A stretch of DNA of 64,000 bases, taken from Ferrimonas sediminicola. Lineage in GTDB: Bacteria > Pseudomonadota > Gammaproteobacteria > Enterobacterales > Shewanellaceae. The notes beneath the pieces are model-generated. The model saw only the letters and a list, made by a program, of their open reading frames with translations, searched no databases and was not told the DNA's origin. Positions 7,855-16,578 of the stretch are shown in pieces; position 1 is the first letter of the stretch, and every line of letters starts with the position of its first letter. The DNA lies in assembly GCF_005116715.1 (NCBI RefSeq), contig NZ_SWCI01000007.1, forward strand, positions 1-64,000, in the 5' to 3' direction. A program made the position numbers and the translations under genes.

Positions 7855-8340
7855 TTATTTGGATTCTGCGGTTTCGAATTCGGTACGTTGCTGGCTGATC
7901 TTCTGGTGCAGCCAAAGTCCGGCGCTTTTCATCAAAAAGCCGAACAGGCCACCCAGCAGCAGGGCGGGGACCACCGCCCGCCAGTTGCCACCGGCGGCAA
8001 AGGTGGCGCAACAGCCGACGAAGGTGCCGGGGATGTAGCCCAGCCAGGTCTGTTTGGCCTGGATGCACATCAGCGTGGCCACGATGCCGGTGATCACATA
8101 ACCCACCACTTCAATCCCGGCGATGGTCGACAGCTGGATGATCACCATGGCCCAGAACACACCGCTCATGTTGGTGATCATGCTGGCGGCCAGCCCCTTT
8201 GCCCCATCCTGGGGAGAGGCGAAGTAACTGGTACAGCCCAGGAAGCCGGCCCAGGTCAACAGGCCGAGGCTCACGGAAACCCAGCCCCACAGGGCCGACA
8301 GGATTCCGGTTGTGATTGCGATGGCCACCAATACAGACAT
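7855..8340 (-). CDS. DUF1097 inner-membrane protein (YcdZ-like)
   Basis: 161 residues with about five hydrophobic segments: VLVAIAITTGILSALWGWVSVSL, MITNMSGVFWAMVIIQLS, GYVITGIVATLMCIQA, GYIPGTFVGCCATFAAG and a last one near ALLLGGLFGFLM. The N-terminal LWGW and the F.GCTSYFA segment are typical of DUF1097 proteins such as E. coli YcdZ, whose function is unknown. A CRP-type palindrome lies about 70 bases upstream of the start, and a strong terminator follows, so it is a single-gene unit that may be under catabolite control. Confidence 0.85.
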   Translation of the reverse strand: MSVLVAIAITTGILSALWGWVSVSLGLLTWAGFLGCTSYFASPQDGAKGLAASMITNMSGVFWAMVIIQLSTIAGIEVVGYVITGIVATLMCIQAKQTWLGYIPGTFVGCCATFAAGGNWRAVVPALLLGGLFGFLMKSAGLWLHQKISQQRTEFETAESK

Positions 8341-8403
8341 GAAATTTCACTACCTTTATCTGGGAAAGGTAACGCAGTGTAGCGGACCGCACCCCAATTG
8401 CTA

Positions 8404-8417
8404 GTGATCACGATCAC
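8404..8417. promoter_or_regulatory. Candidate CRP binding site upstream of the DUF1097 gene
   Basis: GTGATCACGATCAC keeps both CRP core half-sites (GTGA-N6-TCAC) with the favoured TC...GA inner bases. It is centred about 70 bases upstream of the DUF1097 start codon on the minus strand. Confidence 0.5.
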
Positions 8418-8634
8418 GCAAATTCCCCTTTGTAGCGTTTTTTTGATCCAGATATTGGTGCTTGTGTGACTTGATTGAAAATAAATTACGGTGGCGCAGG
8501 CACTTAGGGTACTGGGTGCGGCGTTCACCCTAGAAAGATTCGACGTTCCCCATTGACCGTCATCTCGGGGCCCGCCATTCTGCCGGTCAAGTCTGGCCGA
8601 GCTCCTCCAGGTCAACGTCTAAGCGGTGGGGCCT
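8418..8634. other. Non-coding stretch between rsuA-like and DUF1097 genes
   Basis: Together with the bases back to 8341 this gap is 294 bases without a credible gene. It holds the CRP-like site at its left end, an AT-rich patch (about 8430-8490) suited to a promoter, and an imperfect inverted repeat TTAGGGT...ACCCTAG around 8504-8532 that could be a weak attenuator. No T-run follows the repeat on either strand. Confidence 0.5.
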
Positions 8635-9342
8635 TTAGGTGAGCGCACCTTGAATCTCTTGCTGGCTGAGGGGACGGGCCTGGCCCTCGGCCAGGCCGGG
8701 CTCCAGGACAATGTGACCCATGCGCTCCCGGTGCAGCGCCACCACCGGGTTGCGGTAGAGGGCAAACATCCTCTTGATCTGGTGGTGCATCCCCTCATAG
8801 ATGGTCAGCCTGGCCTGGTTATCAGCCAGCCGCTGCAGCTGGGCCGGTGCCGTCGTCACCCCCTCCTTGTCAAACCTCACCCCCAGGGCAAACTGCTCGG
8901 CGGCGTTAGGGTCTATGGGGTGGGCGGTGGTGACCAGGTAGGTCTTGGGGATCTTCTGCTCCGGCCGGGTCAGCCGCTTGGACCAGAGTCCGTCGTTGGT
9001 CAGCAGCAGCAATCCGGTGGTGGCCCGGTCCAGTCTTCCGGCCAGGTGGAGGTCGTCCAGCGCCAGGGCCGGATACTGGCGGGCCAGCAGCTCAATGGCG
9101 GTGGTGTGCTCGGCGTCGCGGGTGGCGCTGAGCACGCCGGCGGGTTTGTTCATCAGGAAGCAGTGGCGGGTGTCGCAGGGCAGGGGGTGGCCGTTGGCGA
9201 CGATCCGGCTGAACCGGCTCACGCTAAGATCCCCACGGCTGCAGATGCTGCCATCCACGGTCACCGCCCCCTGCTCCAGCCAGTGTTTGACCTGCTTGTT
9301 GCTGGCCCTAAGGGTTTTACTCAGATATCTGTCCAGTCGCAT
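8635..9342 (-). CDS. rsuA: RsuA-type pseudouridine synthase
   Basis: 235 residues. An S4 RNA-binding domain (MRLDRYLSKTLRASNKQVKHW) is followed by the RsuA/RluB catalytic domain with GRLDRATTGLLLLTNDG, where D105 is the catalytic aspartate. The later MHHQIKRMFALYRNPVVALHRERMG segment is also typical. Length and the ending LHRERMG.I.L...L..G..RPL match E. coli RsuA, which makes pseudouridine 516 in 16S rRNA. A paralogue with another rRNA target cannot be excluded. ATG 9342 has GGAGG upstream. Confidence 0.82.
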   Translation of the reverse strand: MRLDRYLSKTLRASNKQVKHWLEQGAVTVDGSICSRGDLSVSRFSRIVANGHPLPCDTRHCFLMNKPAGVLSATRDAEHTTAIELLARQYPALALDDLHLAGRLDRATTGLLLLTNDGLWSKRLTRPEQKIPKTYLVTTAHPIDPNAAEQFALGVRFDKEGVTTAPAQLQRLADNQARLTIYEGMHHQIKRMFALYRNPVVALHRERMGHIVLEPGLAEGQARPLSQQEIQGALT

Positions 9343-9497
9343 CCCGGCCTCCGAAAGTGGGCGGCCAATGGTAACCCGACTCGCTTGCGGGCCCAAATTC
9401 GTTGATCAGGATCAGGGGTCGGCGCCCTATCCCCCGTTCGGGGGATGAACCTGCTTTTAGGTCGTCGTATCAATGGGGCAACTAGCAGGAGGTAGCT

Positions 9498-11042
9498 ATG
9501 AAAACACAACATGGATTCAATCGATTTTTAATGCTGGCGGCCATGGCAGCCCTGGTGGGCGGATGTGGCAGTGATTCCGACTCGGAACCCAATCCCAAGC
9601 CACCGGTGGAGCCCCAGGTGCTGACCGGCGTTTTCCTGGACAGCGAGGTGGAGGGGCTGACCTTTGCCACCGATAGCCAGAGTGGCACCACCAACAGCGG
9701 CGGCGAATTCCTCTATCTCGACGGGGAGAGGGTGCTGTTTAGCCTGGGGGCGACCCAGTTCCCCGAGGTGGACGCTGGTGAGCGCATCACCCCGCTGGAG
9801 CTGTTCAATACCCAGGATCCCACGACTCAGGCGGTGATCAATACCCTGAGGCTGTTGCAGTCTCTGGATGCCGATGGCAACCCCGAGAACGGCATCACCA
9901 TTCCAGAAGCGGTGGCGGCTGCCCTCGAGGAGGTGACCATCGATGTTACCGGGGAGGACTTTGAAACCCAGATGGCCGGGGCGATGGAGACCGCCGGCCT
10001 GGATCCGACCACCCTGGTGAGCGAAGAGGATGCCCTGGCTCATTTCGATGACACCGTGAACCCCGGCTTCAGCGCCGCGGATCTGAATGGCCAGTGGGTC
10101 TCCATGGAGTGGCTGACCCCTAGGTTCGGTTTCTACGATCCGGCCTACTTCGACTACCGTCTGGCCAACTGGAGTATCGAGGAGGGCACGCTGACCGTCA
10201 ATGAGTTCACCCTCGCGGGTAAAACCTACGAGCCCGAGAGCTATGCCGTCGCCATCAATGATCGGGGGCAGATGCAGGTGGACGATGACGAGGAGCTGGC
10301 CCAGCTCGATACTGGTGAGCAGATGATGCTGTGGTGGGATGAAGATGACGGGCGTCAGCGCCTCGCCGCCGCCCTGAAGCGGGCCGACAGCTATCAGCTG
10401 GCGGATCTTCAGGGAGAGTGGCTGGTCGGCAGCCTCTACACCCCTGCCCACCAGAACGGGGATCCTGCCCAGTACGGTTTCGGGGTCTATCACCTGCAAG
10501 TGAACGATACCGGAGTGGTGAACTTTACTCCGGTGGGCGGTTCCGAGGACGACATCGATGTGTTTACCTTGGGGCTGGAAGCCAATGGCCACGTGGTCGA
10601 TGAGGATGAGGGCTATATCCACCTCTCCGCCAACAAGGATGTGATGATGCAGGTGGCGGTTTGGGATGGTGTACAGCAGGAGATGATGCTGGCGGTGAAG
10701 CAGCCCGAGCAGCTTGAGGTCGCCGGCCTTGAGGGGCGCTGGTACAGCGTGACCGTCAACGTGCCCGCCCATGAGCACGATCCCGCCCTGTTCAACTACA
10801 GCCGGGATGAAGTGGTGTTCGATGCCGAGGGCAACAGCGCCTGGCATCAGTTGGCCACCGATGATCCTGAGGCGGATCTGGAGGTGGTCGACACCATGAA
10901 GATCACTTTGGTCGATGGCATGCTCAAGGATGAATACAACGGCTACTGGCTGGTGAACGCCTCCTACGACGTGGCCATCAACCTCTATCCCGAGGAGGAT
11001 GGGGCCTATGTGTACGCCATGCTGGTGCGTATGGAGAAGTAA
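9498..11042 (+). CDS. Lipoprotein with three internal beta-rich repeats, unknown function
   Basis: 514 residues. A lipoprotein signal (AAMAALVGGC, Cys23) predicts export and lipidation. Residues about 40-190 form a domain common in marine gammaproteobacterial lipoproteins: GVFLDSEVEGLTFATDSQSG with TTNSGGEFLY, then a helical part with ITPLELFNTQDPTTQAVINTL. After it come three related units of about 100 residues opening DLNGQWVSMEWLTP, DLQGEWLVGSLYTPAHQ and GLEGRWYSVTVNVPAH, each followed by an F.Y.......V.F-type strand. The repeats suggest tandem lipocalin-like or beta-sandwich folds. No catalytic motif is visible. It is followed by a strong terminator. Confidence 0.8.
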   Translation: MKTQHGFNRFLMLAAMAALVGGCGSDSDSEPNPKPPVEPQVLTGVFLDSEVEGLTFATDSQSGTTNSGGEFLYLDGERVLFSLGATQFPEVDAGERITPLELFNTQDPTTQAVINTLRLLQSLDADGNPENGITIPEAVAAALEEVTIDVTGEDFETQMAGAMETAGLDPTTLVSEEDALAHFDDTVNPGFSAADLNGQWVSMEWLTPRFGFYDPAYFDYRLANWSIEEGTLTVNEFTLAGKTYEPESYAVAINDRGQMQVDDDEELAQLDTGEQMMLWWDEDDGRQRLAAALKRADSYQLADLQGEWLVGSLYTPAHQNGDPAQYGFGVYHLQVNDTGVVNFTPVGGSEDDIDVFTLGLEANGHVVDEDEGYIHLSANKDVMMQVAVWDGVQQEMMLAVKQPEQLEVAGLEGRWYSVTVNVPAHEHDPALFNYSRDEVVFDAEGNSAWHQLATDDPEADLEVVDTMKITLVDGMLKDEYNGYWLVNASYDVAINLYPEEDGAYVYAMLVRMEK

Positions 11043-11067
11043 TCCTTTCGTCTGCTAGTGCGCCAAA

Positions 11068-11103
11068 GGGCGTCGGGTATGGGCCCGTCGCCCTCTTTTT
11101 TTG
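11068..11103 (+). terminator. Intrinsic terminator after the three-repeat lipoprotein gene
   Basis: GGGCG-T-CGGG pairs with CCCG-T-CGCCC around a short loop (11068-11093), followed by TCTTTTTTT. It begins 26 bases after the stop codon. Confidence 0.85.
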
Positions 11104-11168
11104 TGACTGAATCCGGGAGGGTGGTCAAGGGGCACTGGGGGTCGACAGGGTACCGACGGTGTGGAGAA

Positions 11169-11186
11169 GGGGCCTCCCTGGGCCCC
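11169..11186 (-). terminator. Weak terminator-like hairpin after the LuxR gene
   Basis: GGGGCC and GGCCCC pair around six bases just past the stop of the LuxR-type gene on the minus strand. Only two T follow, so termination efficiency is doubtful. Confidence 0.3.
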
Positions 11187-11189
11187 CGA

Positions 11190-11915
11190 TTAGCCAAACT
11201 CCTTTTGGCGCAAGCGGCTCAGCAGGTGGTTCTGGTGGCGGCTGTTGGTCTTGTGCAGCAGGGATTTAATCTGGCTTTTTACCGTTTCCTTGCTGACGCC
11301 GCGATGGCGGGCAATCTCGCTGCCGTCCATCCCGCGGGCCAGCAGCTGCAATACCTGGCATTCGGCGTGGGTGAGTCTTTCAGCCAGGGCTGGGAGGTGC
11401 AACTGAGGGTAAAGTCTTGGCGCCAGCCTCAGTTGTGCCCAGGGCAGCAGCGCCGCCCCGACCCCCTGGAGGATCTGCTCCAGTCCCTTGGGGAAGGGGG
11501 TACGCCGCCGGTGGCAGGAGAGTCCCAGCTGGCGGCCGTTAACCAGGGGCAGGATCAGCCCCATGGAGTAGCGATAGTCAAAATGCGGGGCAAATCGCTC
11601 CAGGAAACCGTTGACCTCCGCCAGCGGACGGGGCAGCAGCTCCTGCAGGCAGACGGCGTGCCCCAACTGGTTTCGCTCCAGGTAGGTGATTAGGTAGCGG
11701 TCTTCGTAGCTGTGATCGGTCATAAAGGCCAGGGAGCGCGGTGAGAGGCCGGCGGCAAAGCTCTCGGTTTCTCCGGTCGACAGGTCAACCAGGAACAGCA
11801 GGCTGCTGTCAGCCTGCAGCAGTTGGGTCAGCTTGCCCAGTGCGTGATTCAGTGCCTGGTCGGTGTCTGCCTGACACAGTTCGTTGATCCAGTGGTAGAG
11901 GGGCTGCCAGTCCAT
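11190..11915 (-). CDS. LuxR-type (GerE HTH) transcriptional regulator
   Basis: 241 residues. The C-terminal LuxR helix-turn-helix is clear: LTHAECQVLQLLARGMDGSE, then IARHRGVSKETVKSQIKSLLHKT at about residues 180-225. The N-terminal 150 residues look like a GAF- or autoinducer-type sensor fold (DSSLLFLVDLSTGETESFAAG, MGLILPLVNGRQLGLSCHRRR), but the conserved acyl-homoserine-lactone pocket residues are not recognisable. There is no receiver domain, so it is not a response regulator. It lies between the lipoprotein gene and the metal efflux operon; its targets are unknown. Confidence 0.82.
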   Translation of the reverse strand: MDWQPLYHWINELCQADTDQALNHALGKLTQLLQADSSLLFLVDLSTGETESFAAGLSPRSLAFMTDHSYEDRYLITYLERNQLGHAVCLQELLPRPLAEVNGFLERFAPHFDYRYSMGLILPLVNGRQLGLSCHRRRTPFPKGLEQILQGVGAALLPWAQLRLAPRLYPQLHLPALAERLTHAECQVLQLLARGMDGSEIARHRGVSKETVKSQIKSLLHKTNSRHQNHLLSRLRQKEFG

Positions 11916-12012
11916 AGATGCTCCTTATCGGCGTTAGTGTAAGGGCCGGAAAGGGTTGAGTTTTTGATGTGGATCACGGGTTGCCAAAATGTTGCGTTTG
12001 GGTAAATAGCTG

Positions 12013-12113
12013 GCGCCTCCGGCGGGAGGCGCAACAGGGGCCGCCAGGCTGGCGGCGGGGCAGGGGGCCTCTTGTGGGTTTTAGCCGCAGCCGACGCCCC
12101 CGCCTGGCGGGGC
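12013..12113. repeat. Three GC-rich hairpins after the RND pump gene
   Basis: Within 100 bases downstream of the pump stop codon there are three inverted repeats: GCGCCTCC/GGAGGCGC (12013-12032), GCCGCCA/TGGCGGC (12040-12056) and GCCCC/GGGGC (12096-12113). None has a T-run on the minus strand. They could act together as a transcript-end or Rho-blocking structure, or be REP-like elements. Confidence 0.5.
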
Positions 12114-12122
12114 CGCAAACGC

Positions 12123-15100
12123 CTACTGCTGTTTGGGGGCGAACCTCTGATACAGGGTGGGCAGCACCAGCAGGGTCAGGGCGGTGGAACTCACCAGGCC
12201 GCCGATGATCACCATCGCCAGCGGCCGCTGCACCTCGGCGCCGACGCCGGAGGAGAGGATCACCGGCAGCAGGCCCAGGGCAGAGGTCAGGGCGGTCATC
12301 AGCACCGGCCTAAGCCGGCTGATCGCCCCCTCGAAGGCCGCCTTGGCCACCCCCTCGCCGGCGGCCACCCGCTGGTTGATGGCGTCCACCAGCACCACCC
12401 CGTTGAGCACCGCCACCCCGAACAGGGTGATGAAACCGATGGAACTGGGCACCGACAGGTAGGTGCCGGTCAGGTACAGCGCCAGGACACCGCCGATGAG
12501 CGCCAGCGGCACGTTGGCCATGATCAAAACTGCCTGGCTCAGGGAGCCGAAGCTGAAGTAGAGCAGCAGGGCGATCAGCGCCACCGACAGGGGCACCACG
12601 ATAGCCAGCCGTCGCTGGGCGCGCTGCTGGCTCTCATACTGACCGCCCACCTTGACCGCGTAGCCGGCGGGCAACTGGGCGTTGTCGGCGACGGTGCGGT
12701 AGATGTCGTCCACCACCGAGCCCATATCCCGTCCGGAGACGTTGGCCTGGATCACCACCCGACGCTGCACGTCGTCGCGGCGGATGTTGGGCGGGGCGCT
12801 CTCCATGCCGATCTCCGCCACATCGCCTAAGCGCACCTGGCTGCCATCCGGGGCGGTGATCAGCAGATCCGCCAGCTTCTCCGGGCCGTTACGGAAGCGC
12901 TCGGCGAAGCGCAGCTGGATGTCGTAACGGGCGTTGCCGTCGATCACCTGGCCCGCCTCGCGGCCGCCGATGCCGTCAGACACCAGCTGCAGCGCGCGGT
13001 CGATGCTGATGCCGTAGCGGGCCAGCCTGGCCCGGTCCGGGCGTACCACCAGCTGCAGCTCCCCCTGGATCTGCTCCATCGCCACGTCCACCGCGCCATC
13101 GATCCGTTTCACCAGCTTCTCGATCTCCCGGCCCTTGGTAGCCAAAACCTGCAGGTCCGGGCCATACAGCTTGATCGCCAACTGGGCGCGCACCCCGGAG
13201 AGCAGCTCATCCACCCGGGTGGCGATGGGCTGGCTGAAGGTGAACAGCAGACCGGGGAACACCGACAGTTTCTGCTGCATCAGCCGCTGCAGCTCGAAGC
13301 GGTCGCCGGCGGAGGTCCACTGCTCGATCGGCTTGAGGCCGACATAGATCTCGATGTTGCTGATGGGCTCCGGGTCGCCCCCCAGTTCGGCGGCGCCGAC
13401 CCGGCTCAGGGCGTACTCCACCTCGGGGAAGCTCAGCAGCACCTGCTCCAGCTTTGGGGCCACCGTCAGGCTGGTGTCCAGGTTGGCGGTCGGCGCCAGG
13501 GTCACCCGGATGTTGATGGTGCCCTCCTCAAGCTCAGGCACAAACTCGGTGCCCAGTTGCGGCACCAGGCCGAGGGTGGCGACAAAGGCCACCAGGGCGC
13601 AGAGCATCACTGTCTTGGGCCGGTGGATGATTCGCGCCAGCAGTGTGCGGTAGCCCCTCTCCAGCGGCGTGACCACTGGGCTGGGGCGGAAGCGGACGCC
13701 GCGTTTGAAGGCCAGGGTCGCCAGGGCGGGCACCACCAGCAGCGCCACCGCCAGGGCGGCCAGCATCGCCAGGATGATGCTCAGCGCCATCGGCTGGAAC
13801 ATCTTGCCCTCCACCCCCTGCAGGGTGAACAGCGGTGCGAACACCACGATGATGATGCTGGTGGCGAAGAACACCGGGCTGGCCACCTCCTGGGCGGCGG
13901 CCTTGATGCGCATGGCGATCCCCTGGCTGTCGTCAGCGGCATGGTGAGGGTCGGCCTCGTCGCTGCGGGCCCGGGCATCGTCCAGGTGACGGCGATCCGG
14001 CTGGCTGAGATGCTTAAAGATGTTCTCCACCATCACCACCGAGCCATCCACCAGCATGCCGATGGCCACCGCCAGTCCCCCCAGGGACATCAGGTTGGCC
14101 GACATGCCGAAGTAGGCCATGATCATCAGGGCGATGCCGATGGCCACCGGAATGGAGAGCAGCACCAGTAGTGTGGCTCGCAAGTTCAGCAGGAACAGCG
14201 CCAGAATGACGATGATCAGTGCGAAGGCGATCATCAGGGCATCGGTCACCGTCTTCACCGCCTTGGCCACCAGATCGGCGTTGTCGTAATAGGGCTCGAA
14301 GGTCACCCCTTGCGGCAGTGCCTGCTGGATCAACGGCACCCTGATCTTGATGTCGTCGATGGTGGCCTTGGTGTTGGCGCCCATGCGCTTGAGCACCACG
14401 CCGGAGACCACTTCGCCCAGGGGCTGGGGGGCACCCTGGTCGTTGCGGCGGGTCATGGAGACGGCGCCGACGCGGATCTCTGAGCCGTAATCCACGGTGG
14501 CGATGTCACCGATGGTCACCGGGGTGCCCTCGACCGCCTTCAGCGGCAGCAGCCGAATCGCCGCCAGTCCGGCGTCGCCGGCGGGGATAAAGCCGTAGCC
14601 ACGGACCACGAACTGCTCCTGGCCGCGGGGCATAAACCAGCCGCCGGTGTTGCGGTTGTTGGCCTCCAGCGCCTGCTGGACATCGTCCAGGGTCAGCTGG
14701 TACGCCTGCATCCTGCCGGGATCCAGCTGCACCTGGTACTGGCGCACTTCGCCGCCGAAGGAGAGCACCGAGGTGACGCCATCCACCGGCATCAGCATCA
14801 ACTTCACCAGGTAGTCGTTGAGGCCGCGCAGGGCCATGGCGTCATAGCCGCTGCCGGGCTCGGCGCGCAGCAGGTACTGGTACACCTGGCCCAGGCCGGA
14901 GGTGTTGGGGCCCATCTCCGGGGTGCCCACCCCCTCGGGGATGTTCTCCTGGGCCGCCTGCAACTGTTCGAACACCTGTTGGCGGGCGAAGTAGACGTCG
15001 GTTCCCTCCTCGAACACCACGGTCACCATCGACAGGCCGGTGCGTGACAGGGAGCGTACCTCGATGACTCCGGGCAGGGAGTACATGGAGGCCTCAATGG

Positions 15101-15302
15101 GGTAGGTGATCAACTGCTCCACCTCCTCCGAGGCCAGTCCCTCGGCCTGGGTGTTCACCGTCACCTGGACATTGGTGACGTCCGGGAAGGCGTCCAGGTT
15201 GAGCCTGGGCAGCATGAACAGGGCCGCGGCCAGGGTGGCCAGCAGCAGGATAAGTACGATCAGCCGGTTGCGAACCGCCATTTCAATCAAAGAGTTAAGC
15301 AT
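12123..15302 (-). CDS. Heavy-metal efflux RND pump, CzcA/CusA family
   Basis: 1059 residues, the normal length of an HME-type RND permease that exports metal ions from periplasm or cytoplasm by proton antiport. It starts with MLNSLIEMAVRNRLIVLILL and contains LNLDAFPDVTNVQVTVNTQA, a hallmark of the metal branch. The intramembrane proton-relay helix reads AIGMLVDGSVVMVEN with the key Asp near residue 418. The cytoplasmic segment after it is Asp/His-rich (RRHLDDARARSDEADPHHAA). DFG.IVDGAV of classical CzcA and the CusA pattern are both absent, so the metal cannot be assigned. Last gene of a four-gene operon; 11 bases separate it from the adaptor gene. Confidence 0.93.
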   Translation of the reverse strand: MLNSLIEMAVRNRLIVLILLLATLAAALFMLPRLNLDAFPDVTNVQVTVNTQAEGLASEEVEQLITYPIEASMYSLPGVIEVRSLSRTGLSMVTVVFEEGTDVYFARQQVFEQLQAAQENIPEGVGTPEMGPNTSGLGQVYQYLLRAEPGSGYDAMALRGLNDYLVKLMLMPVDGVTSVLSFGGEVRQYQVQLDPGRMQAYQLTLDDVQQALEANNRNTGGWFMPRGQEQFVVRGYGFIPAGDAGLAAIRLLPLKAVEGTPVTIGDIATVDYGSEIRVGAVSMTRRNDQGAPQPLGEVVSGVVLKRMGANTKATIDDIKIRVPLIQQALPQGVTFEPYYDNADLVAKAVKTVTDALMIAFALIIVILALFLLNLRATLLVLLSIPVAIGIALMIMAYFGMSANLMSLGGLAVAIGMLVDGSVVMVENIFKHLSQPDRRHLDDARARSDEADPHHAADDSQGIAMRIKAAAQEVASPVFFATSIIIVVFAPLFTLQGVEGKMFQPMALSIILAMLAALAVALLVVPALATLAFKRGVRFRPSPVVTPLERGYRTLLARIIHRPKTVMLCALVAFVATLGLVPQLGTEFVPELEEGTINIRVTLAPTANLDTSLTVAPKLEQVLLSFPEVEYALSRVGAAELGGDPEPISNIEIYVGLKPIEQWTSAGDRFELQRLMQQKLSVFPGLLFTFSQPIATRVDELLSGVRAQLAIKLYGPDLQVLATKGREIEKLVKRIDGAVDVAMEQIQGELQLVVRPDRARLARYGISIDRALQLVSDGIGGREAGQVIDGNARYDIQLRFAERFRNGPEKLADLLITAPDGSQVRLGDVAEIGMESAPPNIRRDDVQRRVVIQANVSGRDMGSVVDDIYRTVADNAQLPAGYAVKVGGQYESQQRAQRRLAIVVPLSVALIALLLYFSFGSLSQAVLIMANVPLALIGGVLALYLTGTYLSVPSSIGFITLFGVAVLNGVVLVDAINQRVAAGEGVAKAAFEGAISRLRPVLMTALTSALGLLPVILSSGVGAEVQRPLAMVIIGGLVSSTALTLLVLPTLYQRFAPKQQ

Positions 15303-15313
15303 ACGCGGTCCCG

Positions 15314-16561
15314 TCAGTGGTTGTGGATCTCAAAGCCCGACTTGGCCTGCTCCGAGGCCAGGAAGAAGGCGCCCTGCACCGCCACCTGGCTGCCCGGTTT
15401 GATGCCACTGACCAGGTTCATCCCCTCCAGGGCGCTGAGCACCTGCACCTCGGTGGCGGTGAACCGGCCGCCGTCATAGCGGTAGACCATCCAGTCGCCG
15501 TCGGGGTTGCGGGCCAGGGCGGTATCCGGCAGCACCACGCCGCGACGCTGACTCTGGCTCAGGTAGACGGTGGCAAACTGGCCGGCGTGCAGCCGGTGAT
15601 CAGGGTTGGCCAGCTCCAGGCGCACCGATTCGGTGCGGGTGCGGGGATCCAGCCGGTGATCGCGGCCGATCACCCGGGCGGCCGCCAGGTCGTCATCGAT
15701 CCTCAGGGTCAGGGTCTGGCCGATGGTCACCAGGGCGGACTGGCTGGGCGCCACCTGGGCGGTGGCCCACAGGGTGTGCTCATCGGCCAGCACCATCAGG
15801 GTGGTGAGGGCCGGCAGGTTCTGCTGCATCACTGAGTTGTCCTGCTGGACGTTGCCGTCATGAGGCGCCAGCAGGGTGAACTGACCCAGGCGGTACTCCG
15901 GCGTGTTCAGGTCATCGATCTGGGCCTGGGTCATTCCCAGGGCCAGCAGATCCTGCAGGCCAGTTTCCAGGTCGATGCGTGCCTGCTGGTAGCGGCCGGC
16001 GGAGACCGCCTGGTTGCCCAGGGATTTGACCCGGCGCCACTCCGCTTGGGCCAGCAGGTAGCGCCCCTGGGCGTCGGCGATGGCGCTGGAGGCCAGGGTC
16101 AGCAGCGGGTCGCCCTGGGTCACCGCCTGGCCGGGGGCGACATGGCGGGCGATCACCCGGGCGTCCACCGGCAGCGACAGGGCGCTGGTGAGGTTGGGGT
16201 TGGCCTGCAACTGGGCGGGGAGCGGGTGGCGGAAGCTCAGCTCGGTCTCCATCACCGTGGCCACTTCGATGCCGGCAATGGCGCTCTGGGCCGGTGTCAG
16301 GGCCAGGCCATCCTCATCATGGTCCGCTTCCCCTCGCTGATGGTCGTGCCCCTCGTCGGCCTGCGCGTGGCCGTGCGCCCGCGATCTCTCCTGGCGTTCA
16401 TGGCCCTCGGCCTGCTGGCCATGGCGGTGATCGTCACTCTCTCCAGGCGCGGAGGCGGCGGTCGTGGCCGGAGAGCCATGGCCGTCAGCGGCCAGGGCGG
16501 GGGCCTGGGCAAAGGCCAGCAGCAGGGCGGCCATCAGGGGAGTCGATGTTTTGCTGTTCAT
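15314..16561 (-). CDS. RND efflux periplasmic adaptor, CzcB-like, His-rich N-terminus
   Basis: 415 residues of the membrane-fusion protein family. A signal peptide (MNSKTSTPLMAALLLAFAQAPALA) is followed by a long His/Glu/Asp-rich linker (DDHRHGQQAEGHERQ, then AHGHAQADEGHDHQ), a likely metal-catching region seen in CzcB-type adaptors. The lipoyl/barrel-sandwich and beta-barrel parts follow (VDARVIARHVAPGQAVTQGD, HAGQFATVYLSQ). ATG 16561 is preferred because GAGGA lies ten bases upstream and it begins a proper signal peptide; the frame is open much further upstream without meaning. It starts 17 bases after the TolC-like gene ends. Confidence 0.9.
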   Translation of the reverse strand: MNSKTSTPLMAALLLAFAQAPALAADGHGSPATTAASAPGESDDHRHGQQAEGHERQERSRAHGHAQADEGHDHQRGEADHDEDGLALTPAQSAIAGIEVATVMETELSFRHPLPAQLQANPNLTSALSLPVDARVIARHVAPGQAVTQGDPLLTLASSAIADAQGRYLLAQAEWRRVKSLGNQAVSAGRYQQARIDLETGLQDLLALGMTQAQIDDLNTPEYRLGQFTLLAPHDGNVQQDNSVMQQNLPALTTLMVLADEHTLWATAQVAPSQSALVTIGQTLTLRIDDDLAAARVIGRDHRLDPRTRTESVRLELANPDHRLHAGQFATVYLSQSQRRGVVLPDTALARNPDGDWMVYRYDGGRFTATEVQVLSALEGMNLVSGIKPGSQVAVQGAFFLASEQAKSGFEIHNH

Positions 16562-16578
16562 GGGGTTGTTCCTCGAAT

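Noticed and set aside
13557-14171. Histidine-rich plus-strand frame opposite the RND pump
   Set aside because: The His-rich look comes from antisense reading of Leu/Val/Met codons. The minus-strand pump is full-length and conserved.
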